The notes under the pieces are model-generated. The model did no database searches. It was not told the origin of the DNA and worked only from the letters and a program-made list of their open reading frames with translations. From the NCBI RefSeq assembly GCF_026914185.1, contig NC_070559.1, forward strand, positions 1-64,000: a stretch of DNA of 64,000 nucleotides, written 5' to 3'. The stretch's first letter is position 1, and each line of letters begins with the position of its first letter. This DNA comes from Puccinia triticina. Lineage: Eukaryota > Basidiomycota > Pucciniomycetes > Pucciniales > Pucciniaceae. Below are positions 53,194 through 64,000 of the stretch, in pieces. Both the position numbers and the translations under genes were made by a program.

Positions 53194-55945
53194 TTTTTCC
53201 TTCTACCTTTCCTCCTTACTTCTTACTTCACTCCAACTCTTCCTCCAACTCATCCCTTTCCTTTTGCTTAAACCAGCCTACTTCCCACCTCCCACCTCAC
53301 TCAAGTAAGTCTTTTCATTCCTGATACTATCTGAGTCTATCCTTGAGTTCCCTATCTCCAGAGGTCTGCCAGACCCGGTAGCATTTTCTCTACCAGTCTC
53401 CCATGCTACAGGGGGGTTTTCATCTCACAATATTATTATCTTTGGTACTTGTAAAGTACTTTCCTATTTGTTGGTTTACCACAGAAGATGTGCCTGCCGA
53501 CATGCTGAGCTCCACTAATCCTACATTGCAACTAATTAGTTGGCTGCTTCAGCTGATTAACTGCAATTTGCAGCCAAACATGTACTTTTTCTTGAAAATT
53601 TTGTAGCTGTAATTGTAGCTTACTATCAGCTAAAATGTAATATTAGCTCAGGAGCCATAACAACTGCTATATTGTAAAAGCTACAAAGCTAAGTGTAGCA
53701 CAACCAGAATTCTGATAGGTTACTTGTGCTACTAATAATATAAATGATTGACTGCTGGATAACAAGATCAATAGGGGCAAATGGCCCCCTATGGCTAATA
53801 TATTTTCTGATATCTACTCCTCTGCACTGGCAGATATTGTGTCAGACATCAAAAAATAAAATTCCTCAAAGTGCAATATTGTAACACACTTCCTTTAATG
53901 TTAATGGTAAAAGTAAAAAAAAAAAAAACTGTGTGAATATTGGTATGTTACCAATAACCGTACCATACCTACCCATGGGTGGTGTGCTACTTCTTTTGAT
54001 TTTTAGTAAAATAGAACACACCTCACCCATCATAGGAACCTACAAGGGCAGACAGATACCTGCTGAAGGGTGGCAGATACCTGCAAACAGGTTTGAAAGT
54101 GCCATCTAAAACTTGAAATGAGTCTGCACATCTGGCCTAACTGGCCAACCAATATGAATTCTTGGTTTTACATTTTGCCCTGGGTAGATTGAAGGGTGAA
54201 ATCAAAAAGAGATTTTTGAACTAGCAATATATTTTCTTCACTGGCATCAACTTATATTGATAGGTTGAACTCAATTTCCTTGCAACATGTTCTGGGGTGT
54301 GCAAATTGCACATATGGATTATCATGAGTAGAGGAGGTGTATACATGGAAGCAATACACAGTGACACACCTGAGCATTCCAGCTACAACACAACACTACC
54401 AATCAAACTTTCAAAATTAGAGATCACATGCAATTTTGGTCATAAGCTGTTGCTCAACTTGGTTGACCCACCAAAGGAACTCCCAAAAAAAGTGAACAAG
54501 TCATTGAATGACTTCCTGTCCAATCTAGGACACTTCCAGATGTCAATATGGACCAAGAAAGTCCAGATTTCTGCATGCAAATCAGCTTTTGAGGATCTAA
54601 ATTAATTCAATCTTGAGGGGAGCCCCAGGTCTTGAGGGGAGCCCCAGGTCTCAGCAGGAAGTCACCCATGTGTTGAAACTTGTGCTCCATTGTGCGCTCT
54701 GCTTGCTCTGTTCTGTGCTTTTCTCTGCGCCGCATATCACAATCACCATTCTTAACCTAAATATTCATCCCGGCCACTCACTCACCATTCTTGCTCCAAC
54801 ATCACCTTCATTATCAATCATCAACTACTTACTCAAGATTCCAACATTGCTCAATTCCAATCCACATTGATCCGCTGCTATCTAAAAGATCAAGATGCAC
54901 TCTGAAACCACTCCTCTCACTTGTCTATCACACAAGTCCAGCAAAGGTCTAACTTGGAACACCTGCATTAGCTTCCAACTTGGTGAGAAATGTAGCCCAT
55001 CATCTCCATACTCCCTCCTCTCATTGACCTTCAACACTAACTTCTTTTTTTATTCTTATTAGTCTTCCATCTTAGATCTCTCAATGCTATTTGTTTTACT
55101 TCTTATTTCTCTTGTTTCCTATAATCATAGGGTTTGTCTCCTCTTATTCTTCATCTCAAGTTATCCACTACTAATCTTTGTCACTCGTTCTCAGATTCAT
55201 TAGACTCATCTCTATCCTCCTATCTGTTGTCTATTTTTAGATTTATAGCTTCTTTTTCAGGGTTGGTTTATCTCTTTTCTTCTTTTCTCTTGCTTGACTT
55301 CATTGTTCTCACAATCCTGTTTTTTCTCCAGCTTCTGGTCTTTATCTTTAGTGAAATACAGTCTTAGGTCCAATACCATGTCATCCCCCAATCATCAACC
55401 AGCAATTCCCCCCAAAATCATGTGCAAATCTGTGCAAATCCATTGACTTTGGTCCTTTTGGTGTCATGCTTTTTTTTCTGATTACTTTGATGATCATTTT
55501 TTTCTATAAATCTTTTGGGATTCAAAACTAGATAAAACACAAAATCTCAACATCTAGACATATGAAGAACAGGAAAAGAAAGAAAGAAAAGAGAGAAGAG
55601 AAGAGAAGAGGAAAAACATAGAAGTGCTTTTGTATGTAGGAAGATATATCTGTTTTGGAATTTAAAGAAACACAAGAGCAAGGAAAGATGGATGTATGTG
55701 AGGCACTTTCGACCTTGCTTTTGCAATGTAAGATTAGTTTCTTTTTTTTGAATCAGTTGGTTTCCCTCATGAAGAAAAAAAAAACTCAGGAAGAGAAATA
55801 AAATGGAGTTTGGTTTTATATACATCGGACTAAAACACATTTAACCTGTTGTCTAAATTTACATATATATTGATATATGTGAAATACGTCTTGATGCTTT
55901 GCTTGTTCGACTGGATTCAACCTGGGATATATGGGTTTGCCTCAT
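53194..55945. other. AT-rich intergenic stretch
   Basis: Nothing strongly supported. A 102-codon plus frame at 54297-54605 has no recognisable family. TTGAGGGGAGCCCCAGGTC is directly duplicated in tandem at 54611-54650. 54990-55370 and 55560-55640 are pyrimidine- or purine-biased low-complexity tracts. The right end is the 3' flank of the Vps10 gene. Confidence 0.4.
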
Positions 55946-58900
55946 TCAATCTTCATAATCCTGTTGTGCGGGGTAAGATCGATCTTGAAGTCAGTTGGAA
56001 TCGCAGGAATTGGGACAAATGATGGTGAATAGTTACTTACCTGTAGCAGTTCGGCATCATCATCCAAGCTAACTTGTCGGTATCCTTGTCGACCTCCACC
56101 AACCCACTTAGTGACCAAAGGACTCGTGATTAAATAGCCCCACAACGCGCTTCCGACGCCGAGCAGGAACCAAGGAATGCTGGCTATCGTGTCTAGCATT
56201 TCACTAACTCCGGTCTCACCACCTGGTCTGCGACCTCCATCTGGCAAATGAATCACTCCTCGTCTCCAACCCGAGACATCTCCGCCTGCTCTTCGTCTCA
56301 TCCACCAAAAGCCGCCCAGCCCAAAGAGGATCGCCGGGGCCACGACCACAGTTCCCCACCAGAATACCCCGTGTCCGGATGCATTGGGGCAAATGTGCTG
56401 ACGGCCCTTGTCGAGTTGAATACCTCCTTCACAACTTGAATAAGGTATTTTCCTGAACTCCGTTCTTTCATGCCAGAACGATTCATTCCAGGCGCAATTC
56501 GGTTCGGAGGCTAATGGCGTAGCGCCGGGTACCAAAACACATTTGTGACTGATCGGGTCCCGTCTATAATTGAATTCGCACTCGAAATCCTCCTCGGAAC
56601 ACAAACAATTCCGCTGGATTTTGTGTGGCTGGGGTAGTTTCTCGCCGACGTAACAAAGACGTGAGGGTGATCGGACTCTGCGGTAGTATAAAGTCTGGCG
56701 CCCAAACAGGCACGGCTCGGTTCGAGTTTCTGATGGTGACCATAATTCAAAATCGTCATGATTCGGATCAGTTGTATCCAAAACACCTGCGGCCCAAAAA
56801 TTACCGATTCAATTTATCAGCCACTTCAGTCAATAATTTGTGATCCCTTATCCATGACAAGACAAACTGACATTTCACATTTGTGATCTTCGAGAAGTCC
56901 AAGTGAATGACTACGGTACTCTGTCCAGATTGCTTTGTGAAACCGAATAAGATGAACTTCCGGCTCGTATCGTCAGGGACAGTCAGGATTGACGTCACTC
57001 TGATCGGCGTATCCCCGAAGACATATTCACTCCATGTAAGACCTTCATCAAGGGTATATTTGACTCGATCAGTTGGGCCTTCATCGTTTACCAAGACCAA
57101 GATCGAGCCCTGATCTCCATATTCCCACATGTGGGCATCTTTTGCAACCTCTTCCCATGTGAAGCCGCCATCCCGAGTTAAGAACGTGTCCGACTCCTTG
57201 TAAGGCGCAAGACTATGGCCGACATTCCCAACAGCCATCATTAAACCAACGGCGGAGGGGGAGCTGTAAGTGGCTCGCGGATCGACTCGCTCGGTGTAGC
57301 CATGGATGTGAAGTGCGCAAGCCGTCGACGAACAGCTGTATGGCTGTCCAAGAGAGTCCTTGGCCGGTGGGGCGATTGGCTTCCACCGACCACCATCATT
57401 ATGTGTGATTCGGGTGACTAGTTTCTTTTGTCGAGTGACGATTGCTTCATCTGGATTACTGACAATATTCATGACGGCTATTCCGTCAAGACCCATCATC
57501 TTCTCAAAGTCGACATATCCTTTACTATTGCGATTGACGTGATCGAGGGATAAGGAATAATAGGTACCGTTTGAATTAGACTTGAACAGAGATCCGAATT
57601 CCGATCCAGCTTGTCCATTCGTAGTCACGTGCAAAAAGACGGCATCCGTTGTCGACTCCAAGACCGTGTATGCTTTATTCTCAATCTTGAGGTTCGGGGG
57701 GAATTGGGCCAACGCAAAATGAGATCCGTCCATTGATGCAAACAGGTTCAAGTGTTCTCCGTTTGAAGCGATTTGGGCGACAACCATGAATTCTTCGAAC
57801 GTAGCAAATCCAACGATCGACTCGAACAGCCTCTTCTTTTCATCATAGAAGTTGCGACCTTCGATTAATTGAAGTGGATTATCGTCCATCGCTTTCTGCG
57901 AGCCCCGTTTGTGTTGATATGCTTGGCAAAATATGAGTCGCTCGTCAGCCTTGAATTTCTTGTCGCGCCCCCAACTACAAACTCGAACATAGTCGTCGAT
58001 TTTATTCCAATAGCGACCGTTATCCTTCGAATAATAAGCCACCGCCTTGCAATTGTCACCCTGACTTTCGATGCATCCCTCGCTACCAGTCCAGATCAGC
58101 CAATCTGGCCGGGTGGGATGGAAATCCAATAGAGGTATCCCCAGAAGATTCGCTTCCAAGGGAGTCCTGAGATTATTCCAACTGGAGCCTTTATCGGTGG
58201 TATAATAGATCGTTCGATCCGGTGCAATAAGATAGGCCCGATCACGAGAATAAGGATGAATTTGCAGCGAGATAAACTTGACATCTTTCACTGGTTCATC
58301 CCAGCTAAACCCTTGATTTTTAGACTGCCAGACCTGGTTCTCGGATGTAAAGACTAGCACGGTGTGACTGTCTTCAAAATAGACCTGCTCCAAAACTAAT
58401 CCGGGGAATTGGAATCGTTGATGGGTTACTTGACCAGGCGCGGCGTTTCCTTCGGTACAATCCTTGAGCTTAGGTTCATCCTTCTTCAATCCAATCGCAC
58501 GGTTACATGTATTTCCTGGTATCAGTCGATATCCAGATGAGCCAAGAAACTTGTCGTTGGGGTTGGCACATTGGCCGGCTGGAATCGTCTCAGGTGCCGA
58601 CAGGATACATAAGCCATTGTCGGGTGCATAGTTATAATCACTAATTGTTAATTGTCAGCTAGAGCTTTGCATATAAACTTCCAAAAGAAGACAATGAAAT
58701 AACAAACCATTCAAAATCTTCGTCGGTACATGGACAATTCTCTTCATGACTCTCTGGTTCCTGGAATTTCTCTCCGACGTAGCAATCGGCATCAGGTTTT
58801 CTGCGTTTGAAAAATTGCTAAAAGTCCGGGCAGAGAATTCTAGTCTCAGTAAAAGAAAGCTTGAAAATTTGGGTGCAGCAATAAAACCAAGCCCGGATGG

Positions 58901-61087
58901 AAGCACCTTATGACCCATCAAACAGTCGGGATGACCATCCACCTTTCTGGCATACCAGTTTTCAAAATCCGAATCTTTGCACTTCTTTCGATTCATTTGA
59001 CTGAAGTCTAGTTGGATCACTACTTGTCTGTCGGCCTTTGACGACGAAGGTAAAGATTTTTTAGGTATCGTTCCCAACAAGAGGAATTTTTGAGAAGTTG
59101 CGTCGGGTACAGAGGTTAATAGCTTGACTCTCAGCTTTTGGTTGAAGTTGTAAGTCGACCTATGAATGTAGTGCGATGTATATATCGATAAGTGAGACGA
59201 AGGAGTATGCATTAAAACGGAAATGATAAGAGATAGGGACAAACCAAGTTTTCCCAAAATTGAAGCTATAATCCACCTCATCCGTGGTTTCCTCGTCATC
59301 GACCATCACCAGTAGACCACCTTGATCTCCGATTTCGTATTTCCTTGCACCCTCTTTAACCATTTTCCAATTCAAGCCGCCATCTATGCTTAGGAATGTA
59401 TCGCCTTCCACGTATGGTAGCAAGTGTTCTCCGACATTTCCTATCCCCATCAATATCCCCGGGGATGGCGTCGAGAATACCCGTCCAAAATTGTGCGGTT
59501 GAGTGACGGAATGGAGATGTAGAGCGCATGATTGAATATCTGAGACATCACAGTGAAATTTGCTCCCATGGGCATCGACGGCGGGGGCCTTGACCAAGGA
59601 CCAATGGCCTCCATCATCGAAGGTGATTTTAGTTTGGACTTTCTTGCGCTCTTTGGAGCCTTTGACTTCGTCGACGTTCAAAACGGTATTTGCGATGGAG
59701 ATGCCTTCGATGGAAACAACTTTCTCGAAATCTACGATACCGGATGAGGAACGAGAGGTATTTTCTAGACTTTTGATGAAATGAGTTCCATTTGAATCAG
59801 AAGTAAACATCGTCCCTGCGCCGGCGGCTGGGTTGGTTAGAACGTCGACCATGATTGAATGGGGTGTTGATTCGACGATCGTGTACGCGTTTTCTTTGAG
59901 ACCGTGACCGTGTGGGAAGTTAGCTCTTGCCCAATTCAAGCCGTCACTAGTGACAAAGAGTAGCATTTCATCTGGACTGGATTGGCCGTCGATCGCCTCT
60001 GAAAAGATGCTACCAGGCTTCAAGGCTACGACGATGTATCGCTGTACAGCACCCATTCCGACGACACCCCGACCGTTTTTGCCGAGACCGAGATCGACAT
60101 ACTGACGGTCTTTGACAAAGAAATCTTTGCTGCTGTATAGACGGGATTCACGATCGTTAACCATTTGGCCGGCCAATGCTTTCAATCGATCGAGTAATGA
60201 TGCCGAGGTGGATTTCAAGCTTTTCGAATCAGACTGATCGCCAGGGGCCTCCTTGGTTATACAGTAAATCATCTCTTCTGGGACGGAAGACGAGAAGTGT
60301 TTGTTTGAATACGCCCACATGCATTTGGTCGAATGCTGGATCATCATTTTGGGCTGCGTTTCGAATGCATCGGAAGTAACCCAAGTCTAATTATTTTATT
60401 TTATTTTGAAAAGAATTGGAATGATCAGCATATTGCTCGGAATAAAGCGAAGACGTGGCTTACTTCATCGTAACATAATTTGCCCTTCCAACTTCCCAAA
60501 CTTTCGCACTTCTGACCGCTGAAGAGGATCCAATTCCATTTGGTGGAGTGGAAGGCTAAGGGGGATCCAGAGATGCTCGGTTGATCGGAGGTGGTAAAGC
60601 TCTGCCAGCTATCTCCCCTGTTGATCGTCCTCCAATGTTTACTGCCCCGACTGAGGATGAATGCAACCCGGTTATCCCAGGTATGTTCGACGACCAACCA
60701 AGCGTCACCGGTGGGTACGGCTGAGATCAAGTTCCAGGTTTTGCCTTCGTCAGTCGATCTCCAGACCTCCCTGAGGATTGAATCGTGAGATAGGATGATC
60801 GGTGTATCCTCGAAGTAAATTAGCTTGGATGGCATATGCTTGAATTTTGTGATAGTCGAGCTGGGATCTTTGGCTGCATTGAGAGGGAGGATGAGGCTTG
60901 AGAGGATGAGGAGGATGATGGTGAGGAGGCTGATGGTTGTTGATTTGAGAAGTGGATATGGGTAAATTGAGGAGCTGGGTGGATTCCGGGATGTGGTTGG
61001 GAAGGTTCTTTCGGTTTTCGAGGAGGAGGATGTTGCTGTTGTCTTTGGGCGTGTTCCTGGCTGAGTTTTGTCATCGTGGTAGTCCAT
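55946..61087 (-). CDS. VPS10: Vps10, vacuolar protein sorting receptor (sortilin family)
   Basis: Seven exons (61087-60464, 60386-59245, 59159-58917, 58800-58708, 58640-56872, 56786-56041, 55960-55946) join to 4632 nt, 1543 aa, every phase consistent; yeast Vps10 is of similar size. N-terminal extension of about 45 residues, then a signal segment (residues 46-70, [20 protein letters not shown]). Two VPS10 beta-propeller domains with BNR/Asp-box repeats follow ([46 protein letters not shown]). Each is followed by a Cys-rich module with CLMGHK...CYVGEKF...[11 protein letters not shown], or [13 protein letters not shown] and [16 protein letters not shown] transmembrane stretch [18 protein letters not shown] and a second hydrophobic stretch precede the tail [19 protein letters not shown]. 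It sorts vacuolar hydrolases between Golgi and endosome. The last intron was chosen because it restores this conserved tail end. Confidence 0.95.
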
Positions 61088-62242
61088 CCTTGTGTTTGTT
61101 GGCTGATCTGTAGTTCGTTCTGCGTGAGTTGCTGTTGACCATCCACCACTAATCTGCCGCTGCCAGCTGGCGTGGTCTTGATGACGACAGACCCTGGGGG
61201 ACATGTCACACACATCCACCCCACCGAGCGCGGGAGTGCCGAACGCCCATTGCCCTCCGGATGTCACAGATGTTGGCATGACAAGTCCCCGATTGGCAAG
61301 ATCACTCTGTCGGTAGTGGTACCCGGCGGCAGAGTTCACGACTTGAGAACCGTCGATAGACTTTTCTCGGTCTTGGTTGATACCGCTGCTGGAACTTCGG
61401 AAGCGCTATTAACTAAACAGATCAAGTTTGAACCCATGTGAGTCTGCGCTGCCCTTTTTGATCGTGTAGCCATAACATGTGACCACTGGCTCCAAATCAT
61501 GATCAAGTTCTCGTTTAATTTTGGGGATGATTGAAGAAGGTTTGTCAGACGGTGGTCATATAATTTGATTTTGCAATTCTTTTGGTGGAAAGCCCTGGCG
61601 GCCACATGTTGGCATCAACCAGCCAACTGTTTTCTGTGGTCAGGAGAGTACATACTCCCCTTACGAATCGACCGCAATCGGAAACATAACATCCTCCAGG
61701 CGCTTGAGCTTTGGATGAGCTGCTGATAAGCTAGGTCATTTTGGGTAGGGTTTATAGGTTTGCTACGTCATTTTGGGTACACAGCAGCAAGTGTTGACCA
61801 TGATAGAATTGTTAATGTGCGTATAGACTGTACGGTACATGTCAATATAAGCTGGTCGGTCTGATCATATATAGACTTCGATAGATACATATGTCGTAAA
61901 GAATTATAAAGATTATTAAGAAGGAAGTGATTATTTTTGGTACATTTTCATATAGAACACTATCCTGACAAATCACCTGGGCAAGCCATGAAAACTCTGG
62001 TCTCTTGAGTGTTCGCCGAGTCACTATTGTTTATAGTGCTTTGGTTGATCTTCTCCTCGGAGTCGAGCCTCGCCAGCAGCAACTTCGTGCTCTTTTCCGA
62101 AAGCTGTATTTTTTGCGTCGCGCCCCAACGTCAAAATCCGAATCCAAATCAAAATCAAAACAAGCTGTCAGCCTGACCGCCGCGCGAGTTTGTTCGGATG
62201 TGAAGAGGAGAAGGCAGCAAGTCTTGCGCTTTGGACATTCAC
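61088..62242. other. Intergenic, upstream of VPS10
   Basis: No gene is supported. 61088-61339 continues the VPS10 first-exon frame upstream but shows no better start. The phrase GGTCATTTTGGGTA is repeated twice near 61735-61775. 61800-62000 is AT-rich. Confidence 0.4.
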
Positions 62243-62660
62243 TCAACTCTTTCCGGCAATCTTCTTGGCGTATCCTTCCACCTTGGCTTTGAAGGGCACT
62301 CGAGTTTGCGTCTCATCGACCTTGGTTATGCTTCCTAGAGGATGAACTACGTCAGAGGGTCAAAAATGAGCAAACGTTTTTCGGAGTCATCAACCTCTAC
62401 TTCTGGATCTAGGGGTCATAAGCGATCATCACGACCGATCTCAACGACATACCGATTACATTCTCGTCAGGACGGCTTGCCTCATTCTGGATGTTAGCAC
62501 CCTGAGTGTTTCCAGCCAGACCGGGATGATGGTCAGCTGCAGGTTGGGTGTGGTTGAAGTGAGCACCGTGGTCATGAGCTTCCATGATAGGGTGATGTGG
62601 AGCGTGTGACTTGGTATGGTCGGTTGAGTTTGTTGGATGCGGCTGCTTCTCTGGAAAAGC
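62243..62660 (-). CDS. Small hydrophilic His-rich protein (start unresolved)
   Basis: The last exon (about 62345-62243) reads SITKVDETQTRVPFKAKVEG and YAKKIAGKS before TGA. The exon before (about 62655-62465) reads EKQPHPTNSTDHTKSHAPHH and HHPGLAGNTQGANIQNEASR, and the two join in phase through a GTATGT...CTAG intron. The protein would be about 100 residues, His/Asn-rich and hydrophilic, with a short C-terminal basic helix of the kind seen in small fungal stress or CsbD-like proteins. That similarity is weak. The start codon probably lies in an upstream exon that I could not fix. Confidence 0.5.
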
Positions 62661-63095
62661 TGATCATGAGCTTACACTCACGGAGTGACGTCATATGTTG
62701 ATCACGCAGCGCTGCCCTGGTTTATCAGCACACTCAGGGGGCCAGCCGCTTCCCGATCGCACTCCCCGAGGCCATTGGGCACTTCCCAGTGCTTACTGAC
62801 AAATATTTAAATAAATATGTATATGCTTCTCGCGCCTCCTCGGAGAGACTTACAATTCAAGCTCGAGACTTGAGGGCCTTCATTCGAGACTCGACGGAGC
62901 TCCTCGCAGTCTGAGATGTGTGAATGTGATCAAGATCAAGGGTCTGCTGACTCACGGCCACTCTCGGGGTGCGTCCGGTAGGCTGGCCATCGGGGGAAAT
63001 CTCGGGTACATAGACCGTGGACTGCGAATCTGGAGGCGAGAAAAAAAAAAAGAAGAAAAAGGAAGAACCCGGCGGGAACCAACAACAGCAGCAGC
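62661..63095. other. Divergent intergenic region
   Basis: Between the small minus-strand gene and the plus-strand Cbp3-like gene; likely holds both promoters. An A-rich run near 63032-63060 precedes the Cbp3 start codon. Nothing else is recognised. Confidence 0.4.
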
Positions 63096-64000
63096 ATGGC
63101 CACATCGATCACAAGAACCATCTCAACAGCAACCAGACTGATAACAGCAGCAGCAGCCTCAGTACCAAAACAGCCGCGACTTGCAAACCAGCCCATCAGA
63201 TTCTCCTCCAACTCACCCTCGACCCCATCATCCGTCGACCAAGTATCAAATAATCAAGCCAACCATGTCGTCGGTCGGTCGGGGAAAGTCTATTCGCTAC
63301 GAACGGTAAAAATCGTCGGAGCGATCGGAAGAATGCTCGGATATACCCTCCAGAAGAGTACCGCGGTCACACTCACCAGCGATTATTATGATCGATGTGC
63401 GGCTAGGTTCGAGATTGAGAAAGAGTTCTGGGTAAAGGGTTAGTTCGCGTTCGAGAACATCTATTGATCCCATCCTACTGAAAATCAGTCACTGATATTA
63501 TGGCATTCAACCCAAGAATGCGGATTGCCTGACTCATTTCAGACCTGGTTCCAAGTCACCCAGTTGCACATGTGGTTGATCACCGTCCGATTCAGATCGA
63601 TGAAAGCCCCACTGGGGAAATACTACCTCCAAGAATTCATCAACCATAGCTTCTTAGACACAGAGGATCGGATTCGAGGCCCGCAGAATAAGATCACCAA
63701 GGGCACGTTGATCAAGAACTATATGAAGATCCTCCTGCACCAACATCGTGGTTTCCAAACCGTCCTGGACTGGGCTATCTCTCATCAACCAGAACTCAAC
63801 CAGAGCGACCAGTTCCTTGCCGGCGTGATCTGGAGGAACTTATTCGGTGCCGCCTGGGGAAGAGGCATGGGCGGTGTCAAGGGGATCTTCGATTCGAACG
63901 AGGAACCATCAGTCAACTCAACTACACCTCACCAACTCTCGCCCTCGACTCCTTCAGCATCCCCACCATCATCTCCATCATCAACAACAGCTGCAATTGA
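63096..64000 (+). CDS. CBP3: Cbp3/UQCC1-like ubiquinol-cytochrome c chaperone (partial at window end)
   Basis: Exon 1 from ATG 63096 to about 63432, a 57-bp intron (GTAAAG...AATCAG), then exon 2 from about 63490 to beyond 64000. The N-terminus MATSITRTISTATRLITAAA is rich in Arg/Ser/Thr/Ala without acids, a mitochondrial presequence. The conserved domain includes IVGAIGRMLGYTLQKSTAV, LPDSFQTWFQVTQLHMWLIT, QEFINHSFLDTEDRIRG and IWRNLFGAAWGRGMGGVKGI. Family members assist cytochrome b synthesis and complex III assembly in the mitochondrial matrix. The Ser/Pro-rich tail is still open at the window edge. The exon 1 end is certain only to within a base or two. Confidence 0.85.

Noticed and set aside
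55942..56040. Alternative VPS10 C-terminus read through the last intron
   Set aside because: Splicing GTAAGT...AACAG gives the conserved short acidic end DYED, so the read-through tail is not used as the annotation.
59160..59244. C-terminal extension [20 protein letters not shown] after exon 2 of VPS10
   Set aside because: It is intron read-through; a GTTTGT...TTCATAG intron restores the family sequence.
55946..61087. Two separate VPS10 genes
   Set aside because: The two VPS10 domains join through in-phase introns into one 1543-residue protein of the usual Vps10 layout.

Overview
This window is a chromosome end of a basidiomycete, most likely a rust fungus (Pucciniales, Puccinia-like). It opens with about 330 bp of CCCTAA repeats. 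The host genes have many short GT-AG introns, and the non-host DNA is packed with Ty3/gypsy and Ty1/copia elements, DNA transposons and degenerate multicopy families typical of rusts. The organism call is inference; no marker gene proves it.

Layout. 1-333: telomere. 334-11241: a Ty3/gypsy element (A, minus strand) cut off by the telomere inside its integrase. It carries broken gag-pro and pol and, between protease and RT, an antisense gene with three exons. 12479-16024: an apparently intact 10-exon CSC1/OSCA-like channel gene. 16644-18927: two degenerate genes of repeated rust or basidiomycete families. 18905-38940: one RecQ-like helicase gene (minus strand) split into three fragments. A second Ty3/gypsy element (B, 19369-27868) lies between the last two fragments. 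A gag-only copia-type element (28150-37887) lies between the first two. The 3' LTR of that gag-only element is itself split by a 7.9-kb hAT-like DNA element (29675-37567) with 8-bp target duplications. The hAT-like element contains a solo LTR, two 39-bp minisatellite blocks and a roughly 5-kb inverted repeat built from ~172-bp satellite units. 39370-44375: a complete copia element with identical 102-bp LTRs. 44381-47600: mostly unassignable DNA. From 47.6 kb the sequence becomes gene-like: an RRM protein, a GPI-anchored Kre9/Knh1-like wall protein, then after 5 kb of repeats and AT-rich DNA the sorting receptor Vps10 (7 exons, 1543 aa), a small unknown gene and the start of a Cbp3/UQCC1 mitochondrial chaperone gene that runs off the window.

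How it fits together. The host genes serve unrelated housekeeping roles: ion channel, RNA binding, cell wall, vacuolar sorting, complex III assembly. The most informative part is the insertion history. Target duplications at each junction allow the nesting to be read directly: helicase first, then gypsy B and the gag-only element, then the hAT-like element, then a gypsy-A-type LTR inside it. Many premature stops in the elements and the helicase are TGA where a relative or the family motif has arginine CGA, and several target-duplication mismatches are C-to-T at CpG. This suggests decay by CpG transition.

Candidates for undescribed biology are: (1) the large foldback hAT-like element that carries inverted satellite arms but no visible transposase; (2) four related intron-like modules inside gypsy B; (3) unusually long tRNA complementarity at two primer sites (about 50 nt of tRNA-Tyr in gypsy B, a tRNA-Lys 5' half in the copia element); (4) the antisense spliced gene inside gypsy A; and (5) the telomere seeded directly on retrotransposon coding sequence.
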